64,000 nucleotides of DNA, from positions 248,001-312,000 of the forward strand of contig NZ_JAMZFT010000001.1 in assembly GCF_024158125.1 (NCBI RefSeq), in the 5' to 3' direction. Position 1 is the stretch's first letter. Each line of letters begins with the position of its first letter. Both the position numbers and the translations under genes were made by a program. Of the stretch, positions 39,381 through 49,092 are shown piece by piece. This DNA is from Futiania mangrovi. Its GTDB lineage: Bacteria > Pseudomonadota > Alphaproteobacteria > Futianiales > Futianiaceae. The notes beneath the pieces are model-generated. The model was not told where the DNA came from, made no database searches, and saw only the letters and a list, made by a program, of their open reading frames with translations.

Positions 39381-41609
39381 TCAGCTTGCGTCCATGAAGC
39401 GAGGGAACCACGACTCGTGCGCGGTCCGCAACGCCTCAACGGATATGGAGAGATGGCCCTCGACGGTCAATGCGTCGCCGCCCGTCGTGCCGATGCGCTG
39501 CGCCGGAACGCCGGCGTCCCGCGCCCGGGCGAGAAGGCCCTCGGCCTCGCCCTCGGGCACGCAGACGAGGTAGCGCGCCTGGTCCTCGCCGAAGAGAGCG
39601 GCATGGGCTGCCACCTTCCTCGGCAGCGCATGGATGCGCGCGCCGATGCCGGACGCCATCGCCATCTCTGCCAGCGCAACGGCCAGGCCGCCGTCGGCAA
39701 GGTCGTGCGCCGTGCGCACCGTGCCGTCCTCGACGAGGGTTCGCACGAAGTCGCCGTTCGCCCGCTCCGCCACCAGATCGACGGGCGGGGGCGGGCCATC
39801 CTCGCGGCCCAGCACGTCGCGCAGGTAGACCGATTGGCCGAGATGGCCCGCGGTCGCGCCGATGAGGACGATCGCCGCGCCCGCGGCCTTGAAGGGTACG
39901 GTCGCGATGCGGTCGCAGTCGGCGATCAGGCCCACGGCGCCGATGGCCGGGGTGGGCAGGATCGCGCGGCCCTGCGTCTCGTTGTAGAGGCTGACATTGC
40001 CGGAGACGACGGGCGTGTCGAGCGCACTGCACGCCTCCCCGATGCCCCGGATCGCGGCGACGAACTGGCCCATGATCTCCGGCCGCTCGGGATTGCCGAA
40101 ATTCAGGTTGTCGGTGATGGCGAGCGGCTTCGCGCCCACCGCGCAGAGATTGCGGAACGTCTCCGCCACCGCCTGCGCGCCGCCAATGCGCGGGTCGGCC
40201 TCCACATAGCGGGGGGTGACGTCGCAGGTCACGCCCAGCGCCTTGCGCGTGCCCTCGATCCGCACGACGGCGGCGTCGCCGCCGGGACGCACCAGCGTGT
40301 TGCCCTGGACGAGGTGATCGTACTGCTCCCACACCCAGCGGCGCGAGCAGAGGTCGGGCGAGCCGATCAGTGTCAGCAAGGTCTCGCCCAGGTCGCGCAC
40401 GGGCGCCACCTCGCCCAGCGGCGCGGGGGCCGCCGGCGCGGTCCAGGGCCGGTCGTACTCTGGCGCCTCGTCGCCCAGTTCCTTGATCGGCAGGTCGGCG
40501 TATTCCGCGCCGTTCATGCAGATGCGGAAGCGCTTGTCGTCGGTCGTGTGGCCGACGACGGCGAAGTCGAGGCCGTATTTGCGGAAGATCGCCTCCGCCA
40601 CCTCCTCGCGCCCCGGACGCAGCACCATGAGCATCCGCTCCTGGCTCTCCGACAGCATCATCTCGTAGGGCGTCATGCCGGTCTCGCGGCAGGGCACGTG
40701 CTCGAGGTCGAGACGCACGCCGAGATTGCCCTTCGCACCCATCTCGACCGCCGAACAGGTGAGGCCCGCCGCCCCCATGTCCTGGATCGCGATGACCGCG
40801 TCGGTCGCCATCAGTTCGAGGCAGGCTTCCAGCAGCAGCTTTTCGGAGAACGGGTCGCCCACCTGCACGGTCGGGCGCTTCTCCTCGGTCGCGTCGTCGA
40901 ACTCCTGGCTCGCCATGGAGGCGCCGTGGATGCCGTCGCGCCCCGTCTTGGAGCCGAGGTAGACGATGGGGTTCCCCACGCCCGACGCCGCCGAATAGAA
41001 GATCCTGTCGGCCGGCGCGATGCCCACCGCCATGGCGTTGACGAGGATGTTGCCGTTGTAGCGCGGGTGGAAGTTTACCTCTCCGCCCACCGTCGGCACG
41101 CCGAAGGCGTTGCCATAGCCGCCGATCCCCTCGACCACGCCCGCCACGAGATGGCGCGTGCGCGGATGGTCCGGCGCGCCGAAGCGCAGCGCGTTGAGCG
41201 CCGCGATGGGCCGTGCGCCCATGGTGAAGACGTCGCGCAGGATGCCGCCCACGCCGGTCGCCGCGCCCTGGTAGGGCTCGATGAAGCTCGGGTGGTTGTG
41301 GCTCTCCATCTTGAAGACGACCGCCAGCCCGTCGCCGATGTCGACGACGCCCGCGTTCTCGCCCGGCCCGCAGATGACCTGCGGCCCCTTGGTCGGCAGC
41401 GTCTTGAGGTGGATCTTCGAGGACTTGTAGGAGCAGTGCTCGTTCCACATGGCGGAGAAGATGCCAAGCTCCGTCAGCGTCGGCACGCGGCCGATCAGCG
41501 ACAGGATCTTCTCGTACTCCTCGGGCTTCAGGCCATGCTCGACGGCCATCTCGACCGTCACCTGCGGCTCCTCGCCCGGTCCCTTGTTGTGAGTGCGGGG
41601 ATGCGTCAC
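39381..41609 (-). CDS. purL: Phosphoribosylformylglycinamidine synthase subunit PurL
   Basis: This is the small-type PurL (742 residues), which needs separate PurS and PurQ. The GTG start (41609) overlaps the purQ stop as GTGA. Visible features are [11 protein letters not shown] at the N-terminus, ATP-site residues in [10 protein letters not shown], and [13 protein letters not shown]. It converts FGAR, glutamine and ATP to FGAM in purine synthesis. The run purC-purS-purQ-purL is coupled by overlaps except at purC. Confidence 0.97.
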   Translation of the reverse strand: MTHPRTHNKGPGEEPQVTVEMAVEHGLKPEEYEKILSLIGRVPTLTELGIFSAMWNEHCSYKSSKIHLKTLPTKGPQVICGPGENAGVVDIGDGLAVVFKMESHNHPSFIEPYQGAATGVGGILRDVFTMGARPIAALNALRFGAPDHPRTRHLVAGVVEGIGGYGNAFGVPTVGGEVNFHPRYNGNILVNAMAVGIAPADRIFYSAASGVGNPIVYLGSKTGRDGIHGASMASQEFDDATEEKRPTVQVGDPFSEKLLLEACLELMATDAVIAIQDMGAAGLTCSAVEMGAKGNLGVRLDLEHVPCRETGMTPYEMMLSESQERMLMVLRPGREEVAEAIFRKYGLDFAVVGHTTDDKRFRICMNGAEYADLPIKELGDEAPEYDRPWTAPAAPAPLGEVAPVRDLGETLLTLIGSPDLCSRRWVWEQYDHLVQGNTLVRPGGDAAVVRIEGTRKALGVTCDVTPRYVEADPRIGGAQAVAETFRNLCAVGAKPLAITDNLNFGNPERPEIMGQFVAAIRGIGEACSALDTPVVSGNVSLYNETQGRAILPTPAIGAVGLIADCDRIATVPFKAAGAAIVLIGATAGHLGQSVYLRDVLGREDGPPPPVDLVAERANGDFVRTLVEDGTVRTAHDLADGGLAVALAEMAMASGIGARIHALPRKVAAHAALFGEDQARYLVCVPEGEAEGLLARARDAGVPAQRIGTTGGDALTVEGHLSISVEALRTAHESWFPRFMDAS

Positions 41610-42292
41610 GCTACCGTCTCCACCAGCGAGCGGAAGAGGCCGAGCCCGTCCGTGCCGCCCTGCGCCGGGTCGGTCAGGTTTTCCGGGTGCGGCATCATGC
41701 CGAGCACATTGCGCCGTTCGTTCAGGATGCCCGCGATGTTCTCCAGCGAGCCGTTCGGGTTGGCCGCCGCCGTTATCGCGCCGTCGGCGTCGCAATAGCG
41801 GAAGGCCACGCGGTCCTCGTCCTTCAGCCGGGCGATGGTGTCGGCGTCGGCGAAATAATTGCCGTCGTGGTGCGCCACGGGCACGCGCAAGACCTGGCCT
41901 TGCGCATAGGCCTGCGTGAAGCCCGACCGCACCGTTTCCACCCGCAGGTGCACGTCGCGGCAGATGAACTTCAGGCCCGCGTTGCGCAGAAGCGCGCCCG
42001 GCAGCAGCCCGGTCTCGGTCAGGACCTGGAAGCCGTTGCAGATGCCGAGCACCGGCACACCCGCACCGGCCCGGCGGATCACCTCCGGAATGACGGCTGA
42101 GCGGGCAGCCATCGCGCCGCAGCGCAAATAGTCGCCGTGCGCGAACCCGCCCGGCAGGACGATCAGGTCGGCGCGGGGCAGGGCGGTCTCGTCGTGCCAG
42201 ACGAACTCGGCCTTGCCGCCGGCACGCACGATGGCGGCTGCGACGTCGCGCTCGCGGTTGGTGCCGGGGAAGACGACGACGACCGCTTTCAC
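41606..42292 (-). CDS. purQ: Phosphoribosylformylglycinamidine synthase subunit PurQ
   Basis: The glutaminase subunit has 228 residues in the class I amidotransferase fold, with nucleophile Cys in GICNGFQVL and the His/Glu pair in MMPHPEN. It releases ammonia for PurL. The GTG start at 42292 overlaps the purS stop and the purQ stop overlaps purL, each as GTGA, so stoichiometric translation is likely. The frame is open farther upstream across purS, but that part is out of register with purS. Confidence 0.97.
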   Translation of the reverse strand: MKAVVVVFPGTNRERDVAAAIVRAGGKAEFVWHDETALPRADLIVLPGGFAHGDYLRCGAMAARSAVIPEVIRRAGAGVPVLGICNGFQVLTETGLLPGALLRNAGLKFICRDVHLRVETVRSGFTQAYAQGQVLRVPVAHHDGNYFADADTIARLKDEDRVAFRYCDADGAITAAANPNGSLENIAGILNERRNVLGMMPHPENLTDPAQGGTDGLGLFRSLVETVA

Positions 42293-42531
42293 CCGACCAG
42301 CTCCACGTCGTATTTCTCGATCACCGTGTTGGCGAGCAGCTTCTCGCACATGTCGCGGACGCTCGCCTCGGCGCGGGCGGGGTCGGTCTCGGCAAGCTCG
42401 ATCTCGATGAGCTTTCCCTGCCGGACCTCGCCGACGCCCTCGAAGCCGAGCGTGCCCAGCGCCTTCCCGATCGCCTTGCCCTGCGGATCGAGGACACCGG
42501 TCTTGAGCGTGATGTGAACCCTGGCCTTCAC
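42289..42531 (-). CDS. purS: Phosphoribosylformylglycinamidine synthase subunit PurS
   Basis: The smallest FGAM synthase subunit (80 residues) starts with GTG at 42531 and shows the family patterns [20 protein letters not shown] and [11 protein letters not shown]. It bridges PurQ and PurL and helps pass ammonia. It is 35 bases downstream of purC. Confidence 0.95.
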   Translation of the reverse strand: MKARVHITLKTGVLDPQGKAIGKALGTLGFEGVGEVRQGKLIEIELAETDPARAEASVRDMCEKLLANTVIEKYDVELVG

Positions 42532-42566
42532 CTGATTCCCTTTCGATCTGCGCCGTGGCGGCAGTC

Positions 42567-43316
42567 TTACGTCGCCGAGGCGGACTGGCCCTCGCCCGGC
42601 ATCAGGCCGAGGCGGCGGGCAACCTCCTGGTAGGCTTCCGTGACCCCGCCGAGATCGCGGCGGAAGCGGTCCTTGTCGAGCTTCTCGCCCGTTTCGATGT
42701 CCCACAGGCGGCACGAATCGGGGCTGATCTCGTCGGCGAGCACGATGCGCATCATGTCGTTCTCGTAAAGCCGGCCGAATTCCAGCTTGAAGTCGACGAG
42801 CCGGATGCCGATGCCGAGGAAGAGGCCCGACAGGAAGTCGTTCACGCGCAGCGCCAGCGCGATCATGTCGTCGAGGTCCTGCGTCGAGGCCCAGCCGAAG
42901 GCGGTGATGTGCTCTTCCGACACCATCGGGTCGCCCAGCGCGTCGTTCTTGTAATAGAACTCGACGATGGAGCGGGGCAGGGAGGAGCCTTCCTCCAGGC
43001 CAAGCCGCTTCGACAGAGAGCCAGCCGCGACATTGCGCACCACGACCTCGATCGGGATGATCTCCACCTCGTGGACAAGCTGTTCGCGCATGTTCAGGCG
43101 GCGGATGAAGTGCGTGGGGACGCCCAGCTCGTTCAGCCGCGTCATGATGTATTCGGAGATGCGGTTGTTCAGCACCCCCTTGCCGTCGAGCACCGCGCGC
43201 TTCTCGTTGTTGAACGCCGTGGTGTCGTCCTTGAAGTACTGGATGAGGGTGCCGGGCTCCGGGCCCTCGTACAGCACCTTGGCCTTGCCTTCGTAAATCC
43301 GTCTGCGCCGTGCCAT
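42567..43316 (-). CDS. purC: SAICAR synthetase
   Basis: PurC has 249 residues with [19 protein letters not shown] at the N-terminus, KDDTTAFN, the signature FVDFKLEFG-type segment [13 protein letters not shown], and [14 protein letters not shown]. It joins CAIR and aspartate. It is the first gene of the purine run on this strand. The 200-base region to the divergent DUF1476 gene must hold its promoter. Confidence 0.97.
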   Translation of the reverse strand: MARRRRIYEGKAKVLYEGPEPGTLIQYFKDDTTAFNNEKRAVLDGKGVLNNRISEYIMTRLNELGVPTHFIRRLNMREQLVHEVEIIPIEVVVRNVAAGSLSKRLGLEEGSSLPRSIVEFYYKNDALGDPMVSEEHITAFGWASTQDLDDMIALALRVNDFLSGLFLGIGIRLVDFKLEFGRLYENDMMRIVLADEISPDSCRLWDIETGEKLDKDRFRRDLGGVTEAYQEVARRLGLMPGEGQSASAT

Positions 43317-43516
43317 GGGGTGGCCTGCCTCGCCGAAAAGGGGGCTTCAGAAGGGACGCCGTGCGCGCGTGCCGCTGCGGCCGTCCGTACGCGAGGCGGT
43401 TCTTACTCCAAAGGCTTGCGCAAAACAACGCTCGCGCCTTGATATAGGGGGGCGGCGGGGGTATCCCGTAGCCCGAGCGAAACGCCGCATCAAACGTCGA
43501 GGAGATGGGAGCCGCC

Positions 43517-43846
43517 ATGAGCGCGTTCAATGACCGGGAAAAGGGTTACGAATCCAAATTCGCGCATGACGAGGAACTGCGCTTCAAGGCGAACGCGCGC
43601 CGCGCCAAGCTCGTCGGGCTGTGGGCGGCGGGCCTGATGGGCAAGTCCGGGGACGAGGCCGACGCCTATGCGAAGTCCGTCGTCATCGCCGACTTCGAGG
43701 AAGCGGGCGACGAGGACGTGTTCCGCAAGCTGCGCAAGGATCTGGACGCCGCGGGCGTGGAGGTCTCCGACCACCAGATCCGCCGCGAGATGGACGACCT
43801 GCTGGTCACCGCGCGCGAGCAGATCATGATGGAAGTGAAGGGCTGA
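43517..43846 (+). CDS. F1-ATPase inhibitor zeta subunit (DUF1476)
   Basis: This 109-residue, wholly helical protein starts MSAFNDREKGYESKFAHDEE, the hallmark of alphaproteobacterial DUF1476. In Paracoccus denitrificans the zeta subunit blocks ATP hydrolysis by the main F1 motor with its N-terminal segment. I use ATG 43517, which GGGAG precedes at the right distance; the ATG at 43505 is too close to GGAG. Its presence implies a normal F-ATPase elsewhere in the genome, in addition to the N-ATPase at 53-60 kb. Confidence 0.93.
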   Translation: MSAFNDREKGYESKFAHDEELRFKANARRAKLVGLWAAGLMGKSGDEADAYAKSVVIADFEEAGDEDVFRKLRKDLDAAGVEVSDHQIRREMDDLLVTAREQIMMEVKG

Positions 43847-43881
43847 GCCTGCGGCGGCCGCCGATCATCCTGAGAGGCTGA

Positions 43882-43914
43882 AAGGCCGCCGGCGTCCGAC
43901 CGGCGGCCTTTTCC
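43882..43914. terminator. Bidirectional rho-independent terminator
   Basis: A perfect 11-bp stem (43882-43892 with 43900-43910, 7-base loop) ends in TTTTCC on the plus strand and is preceded by AAA. It separates DUF1476 from the convergent small membrane protein gene. Confidence 0.85.
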
Positions 43915-43949
43915 ATACGTGCGTTGGGGGCGCGGTGGGCGCGCCCCTG

Positions 43950-44108
43950 TCAGTCCGTCTTCACCGACGGCAGGTTGACGGTGATGTCCGCCTGGTTCTG
44001 CTGGGCGTCGTAGTAGAGATACCCCAGCACGCCGACGGCGACGACCAGCGCCCCCACGATGAAGTAGAGGATGTTGTTGCCGCCGGCCTGGCGCGTGTTG
44101 GTGCTCAT
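43950..44108 (-). CDS. Small single-helix membrane protein
   Basis: A 52-residue frame starting at ATG 44108 has a polar N-terminus, one helix (NILYFIVGALVVAVGVLGYL) and a short acidic C-terminal tail ending VNLPSVKTD. Similar short proteins of unknown role occur in many alphaproteobacteria. It follows purB on the same strand by 86 bases and ends near the DUF1476 terminator. Confidence 0.65.
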   Translation of the reverse strand: MSTNTRQAGGNNILYFIVGALVVAVGVLGYLYYDAQQNQADITVNLPSVKTD

Positions 44109-44194
44109 CTCGGCGCGACCTCCTTCGCTTTCGTCCAGTGTCCTGGGCCGAAGAACGCCGCGCCGGCGCAATGGGTTCCCGCGAAGGGGGGGCG

Positions 44195-45502
44195 TCAGGC
44201 TTCCCCGAACACGCGGGCGAAGATCGTGTCCACGTGTTTGGTGTGGTAGCCGAGGTCGAACTTCTCCTCGATATCGGCGTCGGAGAGGTACTTGCGCACG
44301 TCCGGGTCGGCCTTGAGGAAGGCGATGAAGTCGCCCTCGCCGCGCCAGACCTTCATCGCGTTGCGCTGCACGAGGCGGTAGGCGTCCTCCCGGCTCGCGC
44401 CCTTCTGGGTCAGCGCCAGCAGCACGCGCTGCGAATTGTGCAGGCCGCCCAGCCGGTCGAGGTTGCGCTGCATGTTCTCAGGGTACACGACCAGCTTGTC
44501 GATCACGCCGGTCAGGCGCGCGAGCGCGAAGTCGAGCGTCACCGTCGCGTCCGGGCCGATGTTGCGCTCCACCGAGGAATGGGAGATGTCGCGCTCGTGC
44601 CACAGCGCCACGTTCTCCATCGCCGGGAACGCCATGGAGCGGACGAGGCGGGCAAGGCCCGTCAGGTTCTCCGTCAGCACGGGATTGCGCTTGTGCGGCA
44701 TGGCGGAGGAGCCTTTCTGGCCGGCGGAGAAATACTCCTCCGCCTCGAGCACCTCGGTGCGCTGCAGGTGGCGCACTTCCGTCGCCAGCCGCTCGATGGA
44801 GGATGCGACGACCGCGAGCACCGAGAAATACATGGCGTGCCGGTCGCGCGGGATCACCTGCGTGGAGACCGGCTCGACCGCGAGGCCCAGCTTCTCGGCG
44901 ACATGCGCCTCGACGCGGGGGTCGATGTTGGCGAACGTGCCGACCGCGCCGGAAATGGCGCAGGTCGCGATCTCGGCCCGCGCCATCTCCAGCCGCTGCT
45001 TCGCCCGGTCGAACTCCGCATAGGCCTGGGCGAGCTTCAGCCCGAAGGTCACCGGCTCGGCATGGATGCCGTGGCTGCGGCCGATGCAGACGGTGTCCTT
45101 GTGCTCGTAGGCGCGGCGCTTGATGGCGGCGAGCAGGGCCTCCACGTCCGCGATCAGCAGGTCGGTCGCGCGCACGAGTTGCACGTTGAAGCAGGTGTCG
45201 AGCACGTCTGAGGAAGTCATGCCCTGGTGCACGAAGCGCGCATCCGGTCCCACGAACTCGGCCAGGTGGGTAAGGAAGGCGATGACGTCGTGCTTCACCT
45301 CGCGCTCGATCTCGTCGATGCGGTCGACGTCGAAGGTGGCGGGCCCGCCCTTTTCCCAGATCGTGCGGGCGGCTTCCTTCGGAATGATTCCCAGTTCCGC
45401 CATGGCGTCGGCCGCGTGCGCCTCGATCTCGAACCAGATGCGGAACCGGGTCTCGGGCGTCCAGATCGCGGACATTTCGGGGCGGGTATAGCGGGGGATC
45501 AT
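44195..45502 (-). CDS. purB: Adenylosuccinate lyase
   Basis: PurB has 435 residues. It carries FVHQGMTSSDVLDTC, the His region GRSHGIHAEPVTFG and the signature loop SSAMPHKRNPVLTENL. It splits SAICAR and adenylosuccinate to release fumarate. ATG 45502 gives MIPRYTRPEM, the usual start. It is separate from the purC-purL run and on the same strand. Confidence 0.97.
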   Translation of the reverse strand: MIPRYTRPEMSAIWTPETRFRIWFEIEAHAADAMAELGIIPKEAARTIWEKGGPATFDVDRIDEIEREVKHDVIAFLTHLAEFVGPDARFVHQGMTSSDVLDTCFNVQLVRATDLLIADVEALLAAIKRRAYEHKDTVCIGRSHGIHAEPVTFGLKLAQAYAEFDRAKQRLEMARAEIATCAISGAVGTFANIDPRVEAHVAEKLGLAVEPVSTQVIPRDRHAMYFSVLAVVASSIERLATEVRHLQRTEVLEAEEYFSAGQKGSSAMPHKRNPVLTENLTGLARLVRSMAFPAMENVALWHERDISHSSVERNIGPDATVTLDFALARLTGVIDKLVVYPENMQRNLDRLGGLHNSQRVLLALTQKGASREDAYRLVQRNAMKVWRGEGDFIAFLKADPDVRKYLSDADIEEKFDLGYHTKHVDTIFARVFGEA

Positions 45503-45600
45503 CGGCGGCGTCCTCGCGTTGCGGGATGGCGGCAGGAGAAGTGACGCCGCGGCTCTTAGCAGAGGGGCGCGCGCGCCTCAACGCCGGAAGGCTCAACCCC

Positions 45601-46302
45601 CTAAAGCAGGCCGAGGGACTTGAAGCTCGCGTGCGCGCCCTGGCCGATGACGAGATGGTCGTGCAGCCGGATGCCGACGGCGCGCGCCGCCTCCTCGATC
45701 TGCTTGGTCATGGCGATGTCTGCCCCCGACGGCGTGGGATCCCCGCTGGGGTGATTGTGGACGAGGATCAACGCCGACGCACCCAGTTCCAGCGCGCGCT
45801 TGACCACCTCGCGCGGGTATACGGGCGTGTGGTCGACGGTGCCCTTCTGCTGCACCTCGTCGGCGATCAGCAGGTTCTTCTTGTCGAGGAACAGGATGCG
45901 GAACTGCTCCGTCGTGTTGAAGCCCATCGCCGCCGTGCAATAGTCGAGCAGCGCGGTCCACGAGGAGATGGCGGGCCGGTTCAGCACCCGCCCGCGCGCG
46001 AGTTTCAGGGCAGCGGCCTGCACGCTCTTCAGTGCGACGATTACGGTGTCGCCCACGCCCTTGACTTCCCGCAGGCGGGCGGGGTCGGCGCTCACCACCT
46101 CGCCGAAGCCGCCGAAGCGCGCGATCAGCGCCTTGGCAAGCGGCTTCACGTCGCTGCGCGGGATGGCGAGGAAGAGGATGAGCTCCAGAAGCTCGTAGTC
46201 GGCGACCGCGTCCGCGCCGCCGTCGAGGAACCGCTGCTTCAGCCGGGCGCGGTGGCCCGCGCGATGGTCGTCCGCCGTCTCGCTCGCGCCCGTGTCCGCC
46301 AT
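45601..46302 (-). CDS. radC: RadC/JAMM-domain protein
   Basis: This 233-residue protein has an N-terminal helix-hairpin-helix pair ([13 protein letters not shown] and [15 protein letters not shown]) and a C-terminal JAMM-like metal site with [14 protein letters not shown]. The role of RadC remains unclear; a DNA repair role was proposed but is not well supported. It lies seven bases after map on the same strand. Confidence 0.93.
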   Translation of the reverse strand: MADTGASETADDHRAGHRARLKQRFLDGGADAVADYELLELILFLAIPRSDVKPLAKALIARFGGFGEVVSADPARLREVKGVGDTVIVALKSVQAAALKLARGRVLNRPAISSWTALLDYCTAAMGFNTTEQFRILFLDKKNLLIADEVQQKGTVDHTPVYPREVVKRALELGASALILVHNHPSGDPTPSGADIAMTKQIEEAARAVGIRLHDHLVIGQGAHASFKSLGLL

Positions 46303-46309
46303 TGCGGCG

Positions 46310-47131
46310 CTAGAGATAGGGCGGCCGGTGCAGGCCGGCGGGCGAGAGGGTGAAGATCTCCACGCCGTCGGCGGTCACGCCCACCGAATGTTCGAACTGG
46401 GCCGACAGCGTGCGGTCCTTGGTCACCGCCGTCCAGCCGTCCGAGAGGAGCTTCACCGCGGGCTTGCCGAGGTTGATCATCGGCTCGATCGTGAAGAACA
46501 TGCCTTCCTTCAGCACCGCGCCCTGGCCCGGGCGGCCGAAGTGCAAGACGCTCGGCGCGTCGTGGAACACGCGGCCGAGGCCGTGCCCGCAGAAGTCGCG
46601 CACCACGCCGCAGCGGTGGCTCTCGGCATAGGCCTGGATCGTGTGGCCGATGTCGCCCAGCGTGACGCCCGGCCGCACCATGTCGATGCCGCGCATCATC
46701 GCCTCGTAGGTCACGTCGATCAGGCGTTCCGCCTTCCGCGAGATCGCCCCCACGGGGTACATCCGGCTCGTGTCGCCGTGCCAGCCGTCGAGGATCACGG
46801 TGACGTCGATATTGACGATGTCGCCTTCCTTCAGCTCCCGGTCGCCCGGGATGCCATGGCAGACCACGTGGTTGACCGAGGTGCAGATCGACTTCGGGAA
46901 GCCGCGGTAGAAGAGGGGGGCTGGCACCGCACCGCGCGCCACGACGAACTCGTGGCAGCGCCGGTCGAGTTCGTCCGTCGTCACGCCCGGCACGACATGC
47001 GGCGTAATCATGTCGAGGCATTCCGCAGCGAGCCGCCCGGCCTGCCGCATGCCTTCGAAGGCCGCCGGCCCGTGCAGCTTGATCCGGCCAGAAGGGGTCG
47101 CCACAGTCTGGAGAACGAATGCGTCTGTCAT
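46310..47131 (-). CDS. map: Methionine aminopeptidase, type I
   Basis: The 273-residue enzyme holds the five metal ligands of the family: Asp in [17 protein letters not shown] (two), His in CGHGLGR, Glu in TIEPMI and Glu in FEHSVGV. It removes the initiator methionine. ATG 47131 is preferred; the frame begins ten codons earlier without support. It stands between sfsA (27 bases) and radC (7 bases). Confidence 0.96.
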   Translation of the reverse strand: MTDAFVLQTVATPSGRIKLHGPAAFEGMRQAGRLAAECLDMITPHVVPGVTTDELDRRCHEFVVARGAVPAPLFYRGFPKSICTSVNHVVCHGIPGDRELKEGDIVNIDVTVILDGWHGDTSRMYPVGAISRKAERLIDVTYEAMMRGIDMVRPGVTLGDIGHTIQAYAESHRCGVVRDFCGHGLGRVFHDAPSVLHFGRPGQGAVLKEGMFFTIEPMINLGKPAVKLLSDGWTAVTKDRTLSAQFEHSVGVTADGVEIFTLSPAGLHRPPYL

Positions 47132-47157
47132 CGGGTTATGATCTCGTCTTTCCCGCG

Positions 47158-47859
47158 TCACACGTCAAGCGCGAGCCGCCGGACGGGCACGATTTCATCG
47201 GGCGCGATCCGGCAGGCGCACACCGCGACCTCCACGCCCGCGGCCCGTGCCTCCGCGAACGCGGCGGCGTATGCGGGGTCGAGGTCGCCCGCCAGCGCGA
47301 ACCGCTCGCAGTCGTCGCGCTGCACGATGTATAGCATCAGCGCGCGCGCCCCTTGCGCCACCATGTCCGACATCTCCCGCAGGTGCTTGGCGCCGCGTGC
47401 GGTCACGCTGTCGGGAAACTCGGCGAGGCCCTCCCGCCGGCGCAGGTGGACGTTCTTCACCTCGATGTAGAGGGGCGGGGCGCCCGGCGGTTCTGCCAGC
47501 AGGTCGATGCGGCTCGACGCGCCGTACTTCACCTCGCGCCGCAGGGGCGCGCCCGCCGGCACCTCCGGCACGAGGCCCGCTGCGATCGCCTCCGCCGCGA
47601 GACCGTTGGGGCGCCCCGTGTTGATGCCGACGAGGGTTGCGTCCGCGCGCACAAGCTCCAGCGAGAGCGGGTATTTCCGGCTCGTACCCTCGTGCGCCTC
47701 CAGGAACACTTCCATGCCCGGCTCGGCGAGGCCCAGCATCGCGCCGGGGTTCGGGCAGCTGACCGTGACGTCGCGTCCGTCGGCCAGCGTCACGTCCGCG
47801 AGGAAGCGCTTGTAGCGGCGGATCAGCCGGGCGGGGACGAGCGGGCGGGGAAACTGCAT
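47158..47859 (-). CDS. sfsA: SfsA family protein
   Basis: The 233-residue protein has the SfsA patterns LIRRYKRFLADV, SCPNPGAMLGL, INTGRPN and IEVKNVHLRR; the last is nuclease-like (PD-(D/E)XK). The name comes from sugar fermentation stimulation in E. coli, but its biochemical role is unknown. GAAGGTG precedes ATG 47859. An ATG six codons earlier is possible. Confidence 0.92.
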   Translation of the reverse strand: MQFPRPLVPARLIRRYKRFLADVTLADGRDVTVSCPNPGAMLGLAEPGMEVFLEAHEGTSRKYPLSLELVRADATLVGINTGRPNGLAAEAIAAGLVPEVPAGAPLRREVKYGASSRIDLLAEPPGAPPLYIEVKNVHLRRREGLAEFPDSVTARGAKHLREMSDMVAQGARALMLYIVQRDDCERFALAGDLDPAYAAAFAEARAAGVEVAVCACRIAPDEIVPVRRLALDV

Positions 47860-47976
47860 GGCAGGCACCTTCGACATGTCGGCGGGCAGGCGGGCGAGGG
47901 GGCTTGACGCCGCCCCCTCCGCGCCCTTCCTAAAGAGCCGGAGCGCACCCGTCGAGAGCCAGGAGGAACACACCCC

Positions 47977-48735
47977 ATGTCCGAACAGCCGACCGCCGGC
48001 ATGGTCATCATCGGCGAGGAGATCCTCGGCGGGCGCACGCAGGACACCAATCTCGCGCGGCTCGCGAACTTCCTCGGCCCCATCGGCATTGCCATCCGCG
48101 AGGTCCGCGTGGTCGTCGACGAGGTCGAGGAGATCGCCGCCGCCGTCAACGCGCTGCGCACCCGCTACACCTATGTCTTTACCACGGGCGGCATCGGGCC
48201 CACCCACGACGACGTGACCGCCGACGGCATCGCGCGGGCGTTCGGCGTGGAGTTGAAGGAGCGGGCGGACGCGCTCGCCATTCTCGAGGCCTATTATGCC
48301 GAGGGCGACCTCAACGCCGCCCGCCGCCGCATGGCGCGCATCCCGGGCGACGCCAGCCTGATCGAGAACCCGGTCAGCGCGGCGCCCGGATTCCGGCTGG
48401 AGAATGTCTTCACCATGGCCGGTGTGCCGAAGATCGTAGACGGCATGCTGGAGAGCATCCGGCCGCAGCTTGCGGGCGGGCCGCCGCTGCTGTCGGTGTC
48501 GATCCGCTCGAACGCGCTGGAGGCGGAGATCTCCGAGGGGCTGGAAGCCTTGCAGAACGAGATGCCGGACGTGCGCTTCGGCTCCTACCCCTTCGCGCGG
48601 TCGGGCCGGTTCGGCACGCGCCTCGTCGGGCGCACGACCGACGCGGACCGGCTGGCGGCGGCCGAGGAGAAGATCGTCGCGCTCCTCGAACGCCTGGGCA
48701 AGGAGTACGTCCGCGAGGACCCCGACGCGGCGTGA
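47977..48735 (+). CDS. CinA N-terminal/MoeA-like domain protein
   Basis: The 252-residue protein is the molybdopterin-binding-like (MoCF) half of CinA without the amidase half. It has IIGEEILGGRTQDTNLARLA and TTGGIGPTHDDVT, the family's nucleotide-binding loops. Stand-alone forms are common in alphaproteobacteria and may act as pyrophosphatases on ADP-ribose or CoA-type substrates; this is not shown here. It is divergent from sfsA. Confidence 0.85.
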   Translation: MSEQPTAGMVIIGEEILGGRTQDTNLARLANFLGPIGIAIREVRVVVDEVEEIAAAVNALRTRYTYVFTTGGIGPTHDDVTADGIARAFGVELKERADALAILEAYYAEGDLNAARRRMARIPGDASLIENPVSAAPGFRLENVFTMAGVPKIVDGMLESIRPQLAGGPPLLSVSIRSNALEAEISEGLEALQNEMPDVRFGSYPFARSGRFGTRLVGRTTDADRLAAAEEKIVALLERLGKEYVREDPDAA

Positions 48736-48872
48736 GGGGGGCGCCGCGCCCTTTCACAGCTCCCAAGTCACCCCGTGTAGATGCGAACCGGCCGCCGGGA
48801 ATTTTCCCGCGACGCTGGGGGCTTCCCGCCGGGCGCGGCCTCGCCTAGGTTGAACGCGCTGCGCTTCGCGAT

Positions 48873-48959
48873 GCCCGCTTGGCGGAATTGGTAGACGCAA
48901 GGGACTTAAAATCCCTCGGCCGCAAGGTCATGCCGGTTCGACTCCGGCAGCGGGCACCA
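48873..48959 (+). tRNA. tRNA-Leu (anticodon UAA)
   Basis: The sequence folds as a class II tRNA. The 7-bp acceptor stem GCCCGCT pairs with AGCGGGC, the D-arm holds GGCGGAATTGGTAGACGC, the anticodon loop CTTAAAA places TAA at 34-36, a long variable arm follows, and the T-loop is GGTTCGACTCC. The CCA end is encoded. It reads UUA, a rare codon in such a GC-rich genome. Confidence 0.96.
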
Positions 48960-49092
48960 AAAAAAAGCAAAGGCTTATGCCGGTTCAAAACAGGGATGAG
49001 CCGCCAGCCCCGGCGTTCGTGTCACCGCGTGTGTCAGCGAGTCGCCGGGTGGTCCTGGCCCGCGTCTCTTGAACGCCCCTGGTGCCCCGGAC

